From Pleurodeles waltl (lineage: Eukaryota; Chordata; Amphibia; Caudata; Salamandridae), in the NCBI RefSeq assembly GCF_031143425.1, contig NC_090447.1:848661760-848725759 (forward strand): DNA of 64,000 nucleotides, read 5' to 3'. The notes beneath the pieces are model-generated. The model saw only the letters and a list, made by a program, of their open reading frames with translations, was not told the origin of the DNA and ran no database searches. This document shows positions 35,023 through 47,256 of the stretch, piece after piece. Each line of letters starts with the position of its first letter. Position 1 is the first letter of the stretch. The position numbers were made by a program, and so were the translations under genes.

Positions 35023-36032
35023 TACTTCTGGGTTCCCCAACTAAGGAAAAGATGTGAAGTAGGACAGGGGACAATAAATTTGCAACTCAAGAAAAACAAC
35101 CCAACTTCATAAAAAGGGTTTTGTAATGTCAAAATCCCTACTGTACACTGGATGTAAAAAAAGCCTCAAGAAATAACAAAAAAAGTAAGTTTAACTAACC
35201 ATACTTGACCAACTGATCAGTAGATAAATAATGCAGTTTATTATATAATACTATAATAGATGTATATTAAATAGTCAAATGATAGAAACAATGAAAAGAG
35301 AAACCACTGTCAAAGAATCTCCCCCTCTACCTAAACAAAAGAGTTCAAAAATAAACATTCACACAAATTCATACACACTCTAAAAACTAAACAAATGAAA
35401 CACCTAGCGACTGAGAGTGGTCAAGAAAAGAAGAAAAACAAATATAATATAAATCTCCTTCTTCTTTGATACAATCATCAAGGCATAAAATTGCAACTCA
35501 TATACCAGGAGCGAACAAGAATTCTTATATATATTAATATATTGAAAATAAGTCTTCTTTAAGGAGATGGAAAGACACAGATCAGATCCAAAATCACAGT
35601 CCTGGTGTGAGAGTGTCGACGTACGTTTCGGTGAAGAGTGACCACAACACGGTCACTCACCTTCATCAGGGCACACAGATTGTTAAAATTTATATCATAA
35701 TCCCAAGGGGGGACTACAGTGCTTCTCAATTCCACTACTTGGTAGGCTATAGTAGCTCCGTGTTCAATATAGCATGTGTTTATTTAGAATGGTTCACGAC
35801 AGAGGGACCTAGAATATCTCCTATCCATACTGGAATCACACAAACAGATTAAAAAAACAATTTGACCTGTTGGGGATAAATATCTCAAATGCAGGAAGGA
35901 AAAGTGATGGCCTCACAAGTGATGGTTTCGCGCTCCAGATGAAGACAGCAGTATTCTAAGAAGGAGACCGCACCCGACATCATATTGTGACAGGCGAGGC
36001 CATCCCTTTTCCTTCCTGCATTTGAGATATTT
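35023..36032 (-). mobile_element. Penelope-like element fragment with hammerhead motif, inside LTR_A
   Basis: LTR_A similarity stops at about 35022 and resumes at about 36033. The foreign segment has a hammerhead-like core (35608-35680, minus) and a 37-bp inverted repeat (35878-35914 with 35996-36032) whose outer arm ends exactly at the right junction. Penelope-like elements are known to carry hammerhead ribozymes in their terminal repeats and often have inverted end copies. No RT is present. About 1 kb of LTR is missing, so this was not a clean insertion. Confidence 0.5.
35608..35680 (-). ncRNA. Hammerhead ribozyme-like motif
   Basis: On the minus strand CTGATGA (35663-35669) is followed, after one A, by an 11-bp stem II (ggtga+gtgacc with ggtcac+tcacc, 3-nt bulge). 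Then come CGAAAC (35625-35630), a short stem III with GTAC loop, and GTC (35618-35620) as cleavage triplet. Stem I pairs with one mismatch next to the core. The tiny stem III is the type I form known from retrotransposons. The extra A after CTGATGA is non-standard; activity is untested. Confidence 0.6.
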
Positions 36033-36671
36033 AACTGGACTTGGTCCCCTTCCCTTACAGGTCTTCTTCCAGGATCCACCTTTGTTTTCTTGCAGTCTTT
36101 TCTGGATCTTGCATTTTGAAGTCTTTATGGTGGGTTTGGGGACAACCAGATACTTACCTCTTTCTCCTGGTCGCTGGGGGCACTCTGGTAGGTAAACCTT
36201 GTGGGTTTCCTAGTTCCCCCAGGTCCCCTCTACCAATTCCACTTACTTGGGTCGGAGCCGAAATTTCACATTCCACTTACTTAGTATATGGTTTGGTCCC
36301 CCCAGGGCCTTCAGTATTGTTTATTGCTTTCACTGTTTACTGTTGCCTTTTGTGCTAATCACTGATTCCTAATATGTACATAAAAGTGTGTTTTACTTAC
36401 CTCGAGTTGGGATATTGCCTATATAGTATTTTTGTATTTATGTTACCATAATAAAGTACCTTTGATTTTGTGTGTGAGTGCTGTGTGACTACAGTGGTGT
36501 ACATAAGCTTTGCATGTCTCCTGGGTAAGCCTTTGCTGCTCATCCACAGCTACCTCTAGAGAGCCCTGGCTTCCTAGACACTGTGTGCACCTCACTAATA
36601 GGGGATACCTGCACCTGGTATAAGGTGATAACACCATAGGTGCTCACCACACACCAGGCCAGCTTCCTACA

Positions 36672-37971
36672 GCTATTGCAGCAGTTCACAGACAACACCA
36701 CCGCCATGTGGTCCTTCAACATACAGGGGCACGTGGGGTGGTGGACCCATTGTGAAGAGACCCTGTGCCTCTGAAAAGGACTGGAACATCAGGGCATATT
36801 CCCAGTAGTTCAAAACCTGGTGGACTCTCTGGACACCAGAGCAGAGGAACTCGGCCTAAGATGCCTAGAAGATCGCAAGTGGTGCCTCCATCTTGGGATG
36901 GTGCAAGATCCCTTTCAGCAGTGGGGAGAACCGTGGTTAGATCTGTTCACCACTGGCGAGCTCAGGCCTCCTGTATGCCTTTCTACCCATACCACTCGTG
37001 CCCAGAGTTTTCAAGAAGATCAGGAACAACTGGGCCCAAACTATCCCTGTGGCTCTGGACTGGCCTTGGTGAGTTTGGGATCCCGAGCTGTTGAGCATGG
37101 CCATCCTCTGGTTTGGCTGCCCCTTCAGGAAGAGCTTCTTTTGCAGCTGCAGGGGAGGGCTCTCCATCTAAACCTGTCAATGCTCTGCCTTCTTGTGTGG
37201 AGCTTGAGCGGCAACAGTTGACAGCTTTCGACCTTCCCCTGGAAGTCTGCAATGTAATCTTGGCAGCCTGGCGTCCCTCTACCAAGACTGTACCCCCCTG
37301 CAGTTGGAGCAAGTTTGTGGCATAGTGTGCAGAGAAATAGACTGACCCCCTCTCTGCTCCCCTCTCTCAGGTTCTCCTCTTTATTCCCTCTCTTGCCCAG
37401 TGGGGCACTGCTGTGGCCATTCTCAAGGGCTATCTTTATGCCATTTCAGCTTTCCTGGGGATGCCTAATCTGCCTTCCCTCTTCTAACCCCCGTGTTCAA
37501 CAAATTCTTGAAATGGCTACAACACATCTTTCCGCCTTCAGCCTTCATCATACCTAAGTGGGACCTTAATCTTGTCCTGACTTTCCTGTGTTTCCTTCGA
37601 GCCTCTACATAATTGTCCTCTCAGGCTTCTTACAATCAAGACAGCCTTCCTCGTGGCCCAGATGGTCAGTGAGCTTCAGGCCTTATAATCAAAGCCTCTA
37701 TCTGAGTATCCAAACAAGGAGGTTCTGCGAACGAGTGCCTCTTTTCTACTAAACGTTGTCACCCCAATCATGCAGACCAATCCATCACCTTGCCTACATT
37801 TTACATTCTGCCACATCCCTCCACGAAAGATAAGTGACTTCACCGTCTAGACCCAAAAATAACTTTGTCATTCTACCTTGACTGCATTAAAGAATTATGG
37901 ATGAATGACCAACTCTTTGTGGGATGTGTCAGAGGAATGAAGGGAAAGGCAGTGCAGAAACAGACCATCTC
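36672..37971 (+). pseudogene. DIRS-A RNase H end and tyrosine recombinase, N-terminal part
   Basis: FTDNTTAMWSFN (RNase H Asp motif), then EEPWLDLF-like and other connector sequence, parallel DIRS-B 58430-58780. The recombinase part starts near 37190: LPLEVCNVILAAWRPSTK, WSKFVA, AVAILKGYLYAISAFLGMP, CPLRLLTIKTAFLVAQ and a MVSELQAL stretch where the catalytic Arg is lost. It ends in KAVQKQTIS at the solo-LTR insertion. Confidence 0.8.
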
Positions 37972-40965
37972 TGTTAGAAATTGTGTCTCTAGTTGGCAGA
38001 GGTATGCACCCTGTAAAAGTAGAAACCGCAATCGTTCTCAGGGTCAGTGACAACACAACCGAAATTATCCTGTTCTCACTCCCCCCATAGTTTGGCACAG
38101 AGCAGCAAGGTTTAAATTAGAAGGAAATGTGTAAAGTATTTGTGCAATAACTCATATAGTAACACAGTGAAAACACCACAAAAAGTATTCCACACAGGTT
38201 AAGGAAAATAAGTAATATTTATCTCAATAAATTAAGACCAAAACAACAAAAATCCAATATGCCAAGTCAATGTATCATTTTATAAGGTTTAAATGAGCCT
38301 CAATCCTTAAGAATCAGTTATTGTATGCTTTTAATACACAGCACATGGGAAAATAACAACTCAGAGGGGCCTCAGAGGAGGAAATGCGTCTTAAAGTAAA
38401 GCGAAGTGTTGTTTCTTTCCACGCTACGAAGCGTTGCGTCGGTTTCCATGAGCTCAGCCTTGATTCTTTACGGCGATACGAGGATATTTTCACACCCAGG
38501 AAAGATGCATGGAAAACCCAGAACGCATTGAGCAGAGTCAACAGGCGCTGCTTCGATCCAGCACGTGATACAGTGATGTTTCAGTCACGGAGCAGGCGCT
38601 GGGTCGATCTAGCAGAAGTTGCAATGAATTTTGCAGGTGTTGTTTCGATATTCCGATGCGTTGGAGTTTCTTCTCTTTGTTGAAGTCTTTGATAGCCATG
38701 AGAACTTAGAATAGGTAGACAAGCTCAATCCAAGCCCTTGGAGAGCACTTGAGGGTGGCAGAGTCCTTCCAGCAGATTCAGGGGACAGCAGGCAGCAGGG
38801 CAACTAGCAGGCCAACAGCCCTTCCTGCAAAGCAGCCCAGATGAGTCCTTTGTGCAGCCAGGCAGTTCCTCTGACAGAGTCCAGTTGTAGGTACAGAAGT
38901 GTCTGATTTAGTTTGGTCACAGACTCAGTATGTATACACCCAAAATTGCCCTTGAAGTGGAGGAACCATCAAGGAGTGGTTTTGAAGTGCATAAGTTCCC
39001 ATTTCAACCCAGCCCTGTCTGCCAGGAACTCTTTTGGGTGTTATCAGTCTTTTATCAGGCCTCAAAAAATCATAATAATGTTACTAGACCTGCATGTCGA
39101 GTAGCTTGAATAATCTACTCGACCTAACTGTAATGTACTTGACCCGGAAACAAGTCTGAAATTGTGGGATCCTAGGCAAAACATGTATTTTACAGTCACA
39201 TTTTTTTCATTCTTACATATTAGTGCACCTTCAAATATGTGAATTCACAATTTCTGCTGTAAAAAAATCCTCTTTTGTTTGATTAAATACACTAAACGTT
39301 TGCTCCGTGTATAATAAATCTAAGCCATATATAGGGTACACCTGATCCATGCATGACTTGCCTATTAGTTTACTAATAGCTTTGCCATCAGGGTAGGAGT
39401 GATTCTCAGTTTATGTTTAAACACTCACTTTTAATAAATATATTACTAAAGCATGATCTGATAGTGCACTGCATTTGCAGACAGTAAATTTCCAAGACAT
39501 GTCCAAAAACCTTCCCACTAACTTGCAGCTTTACTGATAAAACTATATAATGTATTAACAATAATCTGTGAAAATTGTGTTTCAGAGAACATTTATCATT
39601 TGCACATCACTAAGTAAAGTGTTCTGACTTTTTTTCATCCTATTAAAATATTTTTTTCTTCACACAGAAGTACAAAAAATGGTCGTTCACAGCTACTGAA
39701 ATATATTTTGAAATGTTTGTAAAGTTGACTTAGTTATATAAAATGATGTGTGTTAGGAAAAAGCTGATACCAAAAGCCTTTCACTTCACATAGGTCACAC
39801 ATTTCACCTTACAAAATCCTGGAACTCTGCAGTCACATGGAAAACTATTTGCACTGCAAGAAGACAAACTGACTTTTGACCTCTGTCTCTTAACTCAGAG
39901 CAAATGTGACAAGAATAAGATTTGAAGACATCTTTATTGCTAATTCAGTTTCTGACTGAACAGAACACTTGTTCTTTGTCCACTCACCAGAAAGGTCAAG
40001 TGGAATCTAAAAATAGCAAGACCTCGTAAAATAAAACTCACCAATGCAAATGGTTGAGTAGATTTTTCGAGCCCTGTTTATGTGAGGGCAGGCCACTGCC
40101 AATGAAGTGTAAGAGAAAACCCCTCATGCTCAGGGAAACCCATGTGTATGCAAATGAATGCAAATGCGGCTGAGTGACCTGTGTTTATGGCTGTCTGTTT
40201 GGAATGCACAAAGGAAGCTGTCAACCACCACAGACCAGATATTGTTTGGCAAAGATGGCAGTAAGTGCTGAGAAAGGCCTACTTTCTAAAAGTGGCATTT
40301 CTGAAATAGTACAGTAGAATCCAACGTCACCAGTAAGTAGGATTTCTTACTACCATTCCAACCATACCAAATATGACAAGTCTATTCCTCTCAGATCAGA
40401 AATTACCACTTAAAAGCATATAAGGGAATCTCTAATGCTGGCCTATGAGAGGAGCAGGCTTCACAACTGTGAAAAATTACTTTAGGAGTTTTTCACTACC
40501 AGGACATGTAAAACTTATAAGTACATGTCCTGCCTTTTCTTACGTTGCACCCTGCCCATTACCCTGGGCCTACTTTAGGGGTGACTTACTTTGCAAGTAG
40601 TTTTAAATAAGTTAATGTGGCAGTGAAACTGCACACATGGGCCTATCAATGGTAGACCTGATACATGGTTAAGGGGCTACTTATGTGGGTGGCACAACCA
40701 GTGCTGCAGGCCCACTAGTAGCATTTAATTTACAGACCCTGGGCACATCTAGTGCATTTTACTGAGGACTTACAGGTAAATCAAATATGCCAATGAGGTT
40801 TGAGCCAATGTTACCATGTTTAGGGGAGAGAGCACAAGCACTTTCGCACTGGTCAGCAGTGGTAAATTGTGCAGAGTCCTAAAACCAGCAAAAAGGAGAT
40901 CATAAAAATGAGGAGGGCATGCAAAAATATGGGTGAAGACCACCCTAAGTCTGTCAAGTCTAACA
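37972..40965 (+). repeat. Solo LTR (LTR_B-related, 2994 bp) with perfect TSD
   Basis: It starts tgttagaaattgtg and ends caagtctaaca, with terminal TGTTAGA/TCTAACA. The flanking direct repeat atctc occurs at 37967-37971 and 40966-40970. Removing the LTR and one repeat puts the DIRS-A recombinase back in one frame. The right third (40270 onward) is the shared LTR_B segment. The open frame at 38384-38683 has no recognisable domain. Confidence 0.9.
39084..40077. mobile_element. Possible hAT-like insertion inside the solo LTR
   Basis: The right edge reads ggttgagtagatttttcgag then ccctg; reversed, this is CAGGGCTCGAAAAATCTACTC, a hAT-style terminus. The left side has aatctactcgacctaac, the same subterminal motif. 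An 8-bp TSD could not be identified, so the ends are tentative. Confidence 0.3.
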
Positions 40966-41223
40966 ATCTCCCAATGGATTGTGCTCTGCAATAAGATTTG
41001 CTACTTACTGGGCAAAAAGAAAACCCCTGAGGTTTTGCGTGCTCATTCTACCAGAGCAGAAGCTGTGACCACTGCGTTAGCACACAGAGTTTCAGTCCTG
41101 AACACCTGTCAGGCAGCAACATGAGCGTAGTTACCCAAGTTCACAAAGCACTACTGGCTGGGCAATCAGGACCGTTGGGATGGGCACTTTGCCCTTTCGA
41201 TCCTGAAGGACTTTTTGGTCTAA
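40966..41223 (+). pseudogene. DIRS-A tyrosine recombinase, C-terminal part
   Basis: It encodes QWIVLCNKICYLLGKKKTP, then RAHSTRAEAV (catalytic H-x-x-R) and a KFTKHYWLG segment (catalytic Tyr), ending FALSILKDFLV then stop at about 41223. Two stops lie between these blocks. It is the continuation of 36672-37971, separated by the solo LTR. Confidence 0.85.
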
Positions 41224-41290
41224 AATGTGTCTCACAGAACCATCACCAGGGAGCTACTTTTTGGGTATCTGTTCAAAGATAAGGAATCTG

Positions 41291-44200
41291 TGGCTAGAAG
41301 TCTCCATCACAGTGGTTACCAAACTTTCTCGATCTGCAGCTCTCTTAACCAATAGGCAGTCGGCCCATGCTCCCCATTGTGTTACTTTGTTTTGGCAGGT
41401 GAGGAAATGTAAACCTGGCCTGAAGGGTACTTCCAATTTTTCTCTCTGAAACAAATTGGAATGAAGGTATTATAATCATAGATGTAACAAAATAAAAATA
41501 AGCAGTTGTTTAATAAAAAAATAAAAAAAATTGTTAAGCCAGAACAATACTCTTCAAGATTGGGCTCTGCATATGGATTTTTTTGAAAATTATTTTATGC
41601 TTTAAAAATTGCCTCTCTCATAAAGAGCCTTCCACGTCGTTTTAGTTGTTAAGGAGCCACTTTCTATACATAAGAGTGCTACTCCACTAATCTTACTATC
41701 CATAAGTCAACTTTAGTAAGGTTTTGCTGTTCTATATACATTTACCATTTCTCATTTATCACTTAATGTGTTGTCAGGTATGTTAATTAGTTCTCACTTT
41801 CAATGCATCTTACAAAGACCTCTACATCTGTTGAGTTGGCATTGCAAAACACCAAATGCTGGATGTACAAACACACCCGCACTTAAACTAGACAGAGGAT
41901 TGCGGTCACGCAGGTTTCATAAGCAGCAGCTCTTAAACAAGATTATGCAAGATTGTGAATATACACAAGAAATGCACAAGACTGTGTCAACGAAATGAAA
42001 CTTAAAGGACAGACTGTAGAGGTTGGGGAGAAATACGATCGGTTCCAACGATTTTTGGAGAGCAATGAAAACGCATACAATTCGAACAACTTGCAGGTCT
42101 TAAGAGTGGCAGTGGAGATTGTCGGAGACTGACAAGTGGAAGTATAGAGGCATCAGTACAAAGAAAAAGTCACAATATTTCTACAAGTTGGTAATGGTCA
42201 ACCAAATTGTGCAGACAACATATTAAAATATAACAAAGAATGACGGCTATCCCAAAACAGTGCTACTGATAGCTAGACTAGTTTTACTCTCACCTGTATA
42301 CGGTGCTGAAAGCTTGAAGACAGTCTTTTCCACCTGGTCCACAGAAGGCAGCGGCTGATCTAAACTTGCCTCTGAAATCAAGTGAGACCGATTACAATCT
42401 AAAACTTGATCCTCAACAGGATATGCAGCCCGTTTTCACTTCACCCGAAGGACAGCTTGAAAGGCGGGTAGCACTGCAACACCCTCCATGAATCTCCACT
42501 GGAGCACCCTTTTCTATATCTGTTTAATTCTGTGCACGAGCCAGATAGTTGGGCATTGTGTTATCGCGGGATTCACATACAGAAGCAAAAGTTGGACTAG
42601 TAGGAAGGCTCCACTATGTCTGACCTGGGCTGCTTGCTGCAGGTCACACTTTCTTTAAAAGAAAATGCTTCTGAAGGGTATGGGTTACTGTTTGTTAGAA
42701 TAATTAATAATGTGCTTGTCCCTTAAGTGCAGAAGTGTCAGGAACTTTGAGAACGCAAAGGGCAAGTAACTTGTAGCTGCTGCAACTTTTGAAGGTTGCC
42801 ACGAAGCACTGAGAGTCAGAGCTTCAAGTGAAATAATGTTGAGGGTGTTTTTAATCTCAGACCACATTTAACCGCAGACCAGTTTCCAATCCAACCTTGT
42901 AAACTAAACCTCAAAGCTGCCGAGTTCCCAAATGCACACAGTGCTTTTAGCTAATGATTCTCATGAGTCATTCATGGAAAGGAGACGATTAAGAATAAAA
43001 ACAACTTTCTTCCTCAATTTCAATCACTTTTAATTTTCACTGAACTCTGTTAATGGCTCAGTTACTTGTCAGGATTTAAAAGGCCTTCTCTTTGTACACA
43101 TATCTCGTCTGCTCATAGATTGTGTTAACTGTGGCAATATCTGACAGATAAGAGCAATTCGTATGCTAGACTGCATGTCGCACTGCCATCTAGAGGTACT
43201 TGAGGATATTTCAACTTCATGTTTTAGCAAAACATATTTTAGAAAGCCAGCTTGAAAAATGCAAGAAGGTGCACAAGGGACATTGACACATTAAGTGGTT
43301 GCCAAACCGTGTTCTTGGTTTACATCTGTTTGCGGCGCCCCTGGATAGTTTTGACAGCACACCAACGCAGAGATGGGGAACCACTGCTCTATCAGATGTT
43401 AATTAACTTCATTAACACTCTGGTAGAAACTCTATTAAGCTACAGATTTCTTACAGATCCATCCATCCTGCCAGCGGATTCTACGGTTCCACACCAGTGT
43501 TCATTGGTCGTGAAACAAAACTAACATCAGAGCGCTGGGGTGGCACCTCTGTAGCCACCATGCATGTAATCTACGGTGCGGACAATGCCAGCAATATTGC
43601 GCAGAGCTGATCGACACCACCTATCGTTGTGCAGGACTAATGCTCTGAAAAAAAATTCTGGAACCAGTCTGACACCTGGGTAATTCAAAGGTAAGGAACT
43701 TGCAGCTAGATAGTCTCTACCAGGTAAGGTTTTACCAAAGCTATGTAACTTGTTCTGTAGGTGCAGTAACTAGGGACTTCACTAACTAACTAGGAAAATA
43801 TAGTGTTTCTCTCACTTAGAACTTCTGCCACTCCACACAGCTCTCCCTTTCCACTGCTACTTAAACCCTTCTCATGCAATCTGCTTTTCATATAATGTAT
43901 TTTAACATTATATGCCAGCATGATTGTTGGGAAATCTGAAGCTCACACCTCCTCCCACCCCAGCCCCCAACCTTACTGTCCAAGCTACGCCCCTTATTAG
44001 GAACCTCCCTAACTTTGAATTGTTTATAACTAAATGTAATGCATTAAAATATGTTGTAGAAGGCATTCAAAAACTTGAAGTAAGGAGAAACATAGCCAAA
44101 GGGGCTGGACTAGGCAACATGGTGGCAGTCACTCAACAGAAATATTAGCAATGACAAGTGGAAACTACTTTAGGTTGAGATTCTATATCTACAAGAGTAC

Positions 44201-44737
44201 TCACCAAAGGGAATAATGTCATAAGCAGGGAGTGATGTCATAAACGGATGCAAAACTGGTATTTTAAACCCAGGCATGAGTAAGCAAAATGGTGGAGTAG
44301 ACGTTTGACATTTGCTCTCAGCTACCATATCAGTATCCTGATTTATCAGAAAGTTACCTACTATATTAACTGTAGAGCAATTCAGTGTGTAGAACTGTGT
44401 GGAAGTGTTGTTGTACACTTACGAAGTGCCTTTGGTGCGACATATGCCTTATTAGGGGCAAAAATGTCAGGGCCTGCTGGAGTGGCAGACCTCTTAGAGT
44501 GCATCAGGGTGGTTGAGCTCTGGTGCAGCAGGGTCTCAGCTTTCTGGTTGCTAGCTCCCTGAGCTGTGAGGTCTAACTGGAAGTGCCCGGTGTCTCTGGG
44601 AGTTGTACCTGGTCACACTGTGCTGGCATCTGAGGAGCGTTTTCTCCCAAATCTGGTGATGTGACAGAATGAGGAACAGCTGGATGTGTGCTGGCCTTCA
44701 TGAGTGGGACAAGAGAAGGAGGATGATTCAATAAGAG
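41291..44737. other. Unassigned sequence
   Basis: AT-rich, with no domain, RNA gene or TE terminus recognised. The short frames (for example 43252-43524) show no family features. Confidence 0.4.
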
Positions 44738-47256
44738 TGTAGGAAAGTCGCCTCTTTTTGGCATGGTTATCCCCACGTTTTGCCTGCTGTCAGTGTGTTT
44801 TGACTATGTTCACTGGGATCCTGCTAACCAGGACTCCAGTGACTGTGCTCTTTCCATCTACATTTATTTTTTCCTGACATATTATATCCCACAATTGACA
44901 TACTGGTGCCCCCCTATAAGTCCAAATTATATGGTACCTAGGTACCCAGGGTATTGGGACACATTTTCCTGGACTTTGTGAGTGCTTGGGTGCCATTTTA
45001 TGCGTGTACTGGACATAGTTCACTACCTGTGTCCAGCTACATAAAGGTAACTCAGAACCTGGACATGTTTGGTATCAAACATGTCAGAATAATACTCCAA
45101 AACTGTTGCCAGTATTCAAAGTATGATTCCATGCACTCTGGGGGCACCTACCAGCCTTCTGGGGTTTTCCGGGCAGCCCAAGCTGCTGCCACCCCTCAGA
45201 CAGGTTTCTCCTCTCCTGCTGCTTAAACAGCTCAGGCCCAGGAAAGCAGAATAAAGGATTTCCTTTGGGAGAGGGGGGAATAGGTGTTACATGGCTTGGG
45301 AAGGGTAGCCTCCCCAAGCCACTGGTATGCTTTGAAGGGCACATTTTGTGCCCTTTGTGCATAAACCAGTCTTCACTGGTTCAGGGACCCTGCTCTGGTG
45401 CAAAACTGGACAATGGAAAGGGGAGTGACCACTCCCCTGTCCATCACCACCCCAGGGGTGGTGCCCAGAGCTCCTCCAGGGGGTCCTTGGGTTCTGCCAT
45501 CTTGAATCCAAGGTGGGCAGGAGCCTCTGGAAGCATCTGAGTGGCCAGGTCAGACAGGTGACATCAGAGCCCCCTCCTGATAGGTGGTCACCTGGCTAGG
45601 TGACCAATACCCCTTTCAGGGCTATTTAAGGTCTCTCCCTTGGGTGGGTCCTCAGATTTGGCTTGCAAGATTCCAGCAGGACTCTTCTGCAATCTCTACT
45701 TCGACTTTTAGCCACTGGAACCGCAACTGGACCCTCCAGGAACCGACAATCTGCATCTACGACGAAGACTTTGCTTGCAACATTGTTTCCACCGCTTCTT
45801 ACAGCTTCTGCAACATTTACCCAGCTGTGCATTCTCTGAGGACTGCATGTCTTCAGCCTGCACAAAAAGGAAGAAGGAATCTGCCTTGGAGTGAAGGAGT
45901 TATTTCCTTGCATCTGCAGGCACCAACTGCAACGACGACTGGCTGCGTGGATCTCCTCTCCTCCAGAGCTGCGTGGATCCTGCATCACAGGTGGTGGTCT
46001 GGAGTGGTCCCCTTGGTCCTCTCTACCAGCTTTCCAACTTGGGAGACGGCAAGCCCTTGTCTCTCCATGCAGGACAGTGCCCTTTGCACTGCGTCTCTTG
46101 CAGCTACCGAGGCTTGTTTGCTTTTCCCTCCAATGGATCCTCAGGATCCCTGTAGCCCCAGCCCCCATCACTCTTCCTTGGGGCGCACAGTCCTCTGTTT
46201 GCTGCTCCAGTGACTGCTTTCCAGGTGTGCTGCATGGGCCTCACCGTGACTCCTGTACCTGATGCCTGTGGGGGCTGCGTCCTTTTGCTGTGACTCTCTC
46301 AGCTGCTGAGGCTCACCTCAAACTCCCCTCCTTCGGTCGAGCCCCCAGGATCTTGCTGGTCCTCTTCAGCCTTGCAAAACCATCTTCATCGTCTTCTTGC
46401 ATTTGCCAAGACTTGTTGGTGGTTTTCCAGCACCACTAGCGACTGCAACCAGACAGTTTACATGGGACATCGACTGCATCACTTCTGAAACTTCTTCTGA
46501 TTCGGTGCTAAACTGCTGACCTTCTTCGTCCACTGCCGACTTGGTCCTGCATCCACAGAAGGGTGAGTAGTGGCTCCTGCCACAACTGAACACTCCACCA
46601 CGAACTGCACTTGGTCCCTTCCTTTGCAGGCCTTCTTCTACCAGGATCCACCTTTGGTTTCCTGCAGTCTTCTCTGGGTCTTGTGTAATCCTTTTCTGAA
46701 GTCCTTTTAGTGGGTTTGGGGAAAACCAGATACTTACCTCCTTTCTCCTGGTCACTGGGGGGGCACCCTTGAACTTAGCTTTTGGGGTTTCTAGTTATTC
46801 CCGCTCCCCTCTACTGATTTCACTTCCTTGGGTGGGGGACTGACTTTTGCATTCCACTCCCCCCCAGGGCCTTCAGTATTTTCTATTGTTTTTACTGTTT
46901 GCTATTGCTTTCTATGCTAATCGCTGACTTCTAATGTGTACATATTAGTGTGTATACTTACCTCCAGTTGGGATATTGCCTATCCAGTATTTTAGTATTT
47001 GTGTTACTATAATAAAGTGCCTTTATTTTTGTAACGCTGTGTGGTTCTTTCATGTGTGTAAGTGCTGTGTGACTGTATTGGCATTGCATAAGCTTTGCAT
47101 GTCTCCTAGATAAGTCCTGGCTGCTAATCCACAGCTACCTGTAGAGAGCCCTGGCTTCCTATACACTGCCTACCCCTCACTAATGGGGGATACCTGGAGC
47201 TGGTGTAAGGGGATATCACCATATGTGCTCACCACACACCAGGCCGGCTTCCTACA
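44738..47256 (+). repeat. Solo LTR_A, plus orientation (2519 bp)
   Basis: It starts tgtaggaaagtcgcctcttt and ends ggccggcttcctaca. A TATA-like ctatttaag occurs at about 45622. The palindromic poly(A) signal is at 47011-47027, 240 bp before the end. It is shorter than the other copies, with a deletion near 44955. Flanks aagag and ctggg do not match. The open frames at 45584-46213 (plus) and 45626-46171 (minus) cover the post-TATA leader and look non-coding. Confidence 0.85.

Larger units (their letters stand above)
33889..36671 (+). repeat. Solo LTR_A, plus orientation, with internal replacement
   Basis: It starts tgtaggaaagtaccctcttt and ends ggccagcttcctaca. Its middle (about 1 kb in the other copies) is replaced by 35023-36032. 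A decayed palindromic poly(A) signal lies at 36450. The flanks gccag and gctat do not form a clear TSD. Confidence 0.8.
27782..41290 (+). mobile_element. DIRS-A: DIRS-type retrotransposon, fragmented by at least four insertions
   Basis: Collinear DIRS pieces lie in order: gag (27794-29530), RT (29802-30578 and 30749-30895), an RNase H part (33592-33888), RNase H plus recombinase (36672-37971), the recombinase C-terminus (40966-41223), and an internal complementary-like segment to about 41290. A MITE, two LTR_A copies and a solo LTR fill the gaps. The order and content match DIRS-B at 54809-60749. The right terminal repeat was not found. Confidence 0.85.

Noticed and set aside
33884..36676. 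5-bp TSD for the plus-orientation LTR_A
   Set aside because: The flanks gccag and gctat do not match well enough.
45584..46213. 209-codon plus frame (and 181-codon minus frame) in the solo LTR_A
   Set aside because: Both strands are open over the same CT-rich leader, and the other LTR_A copies do not keep either frame.
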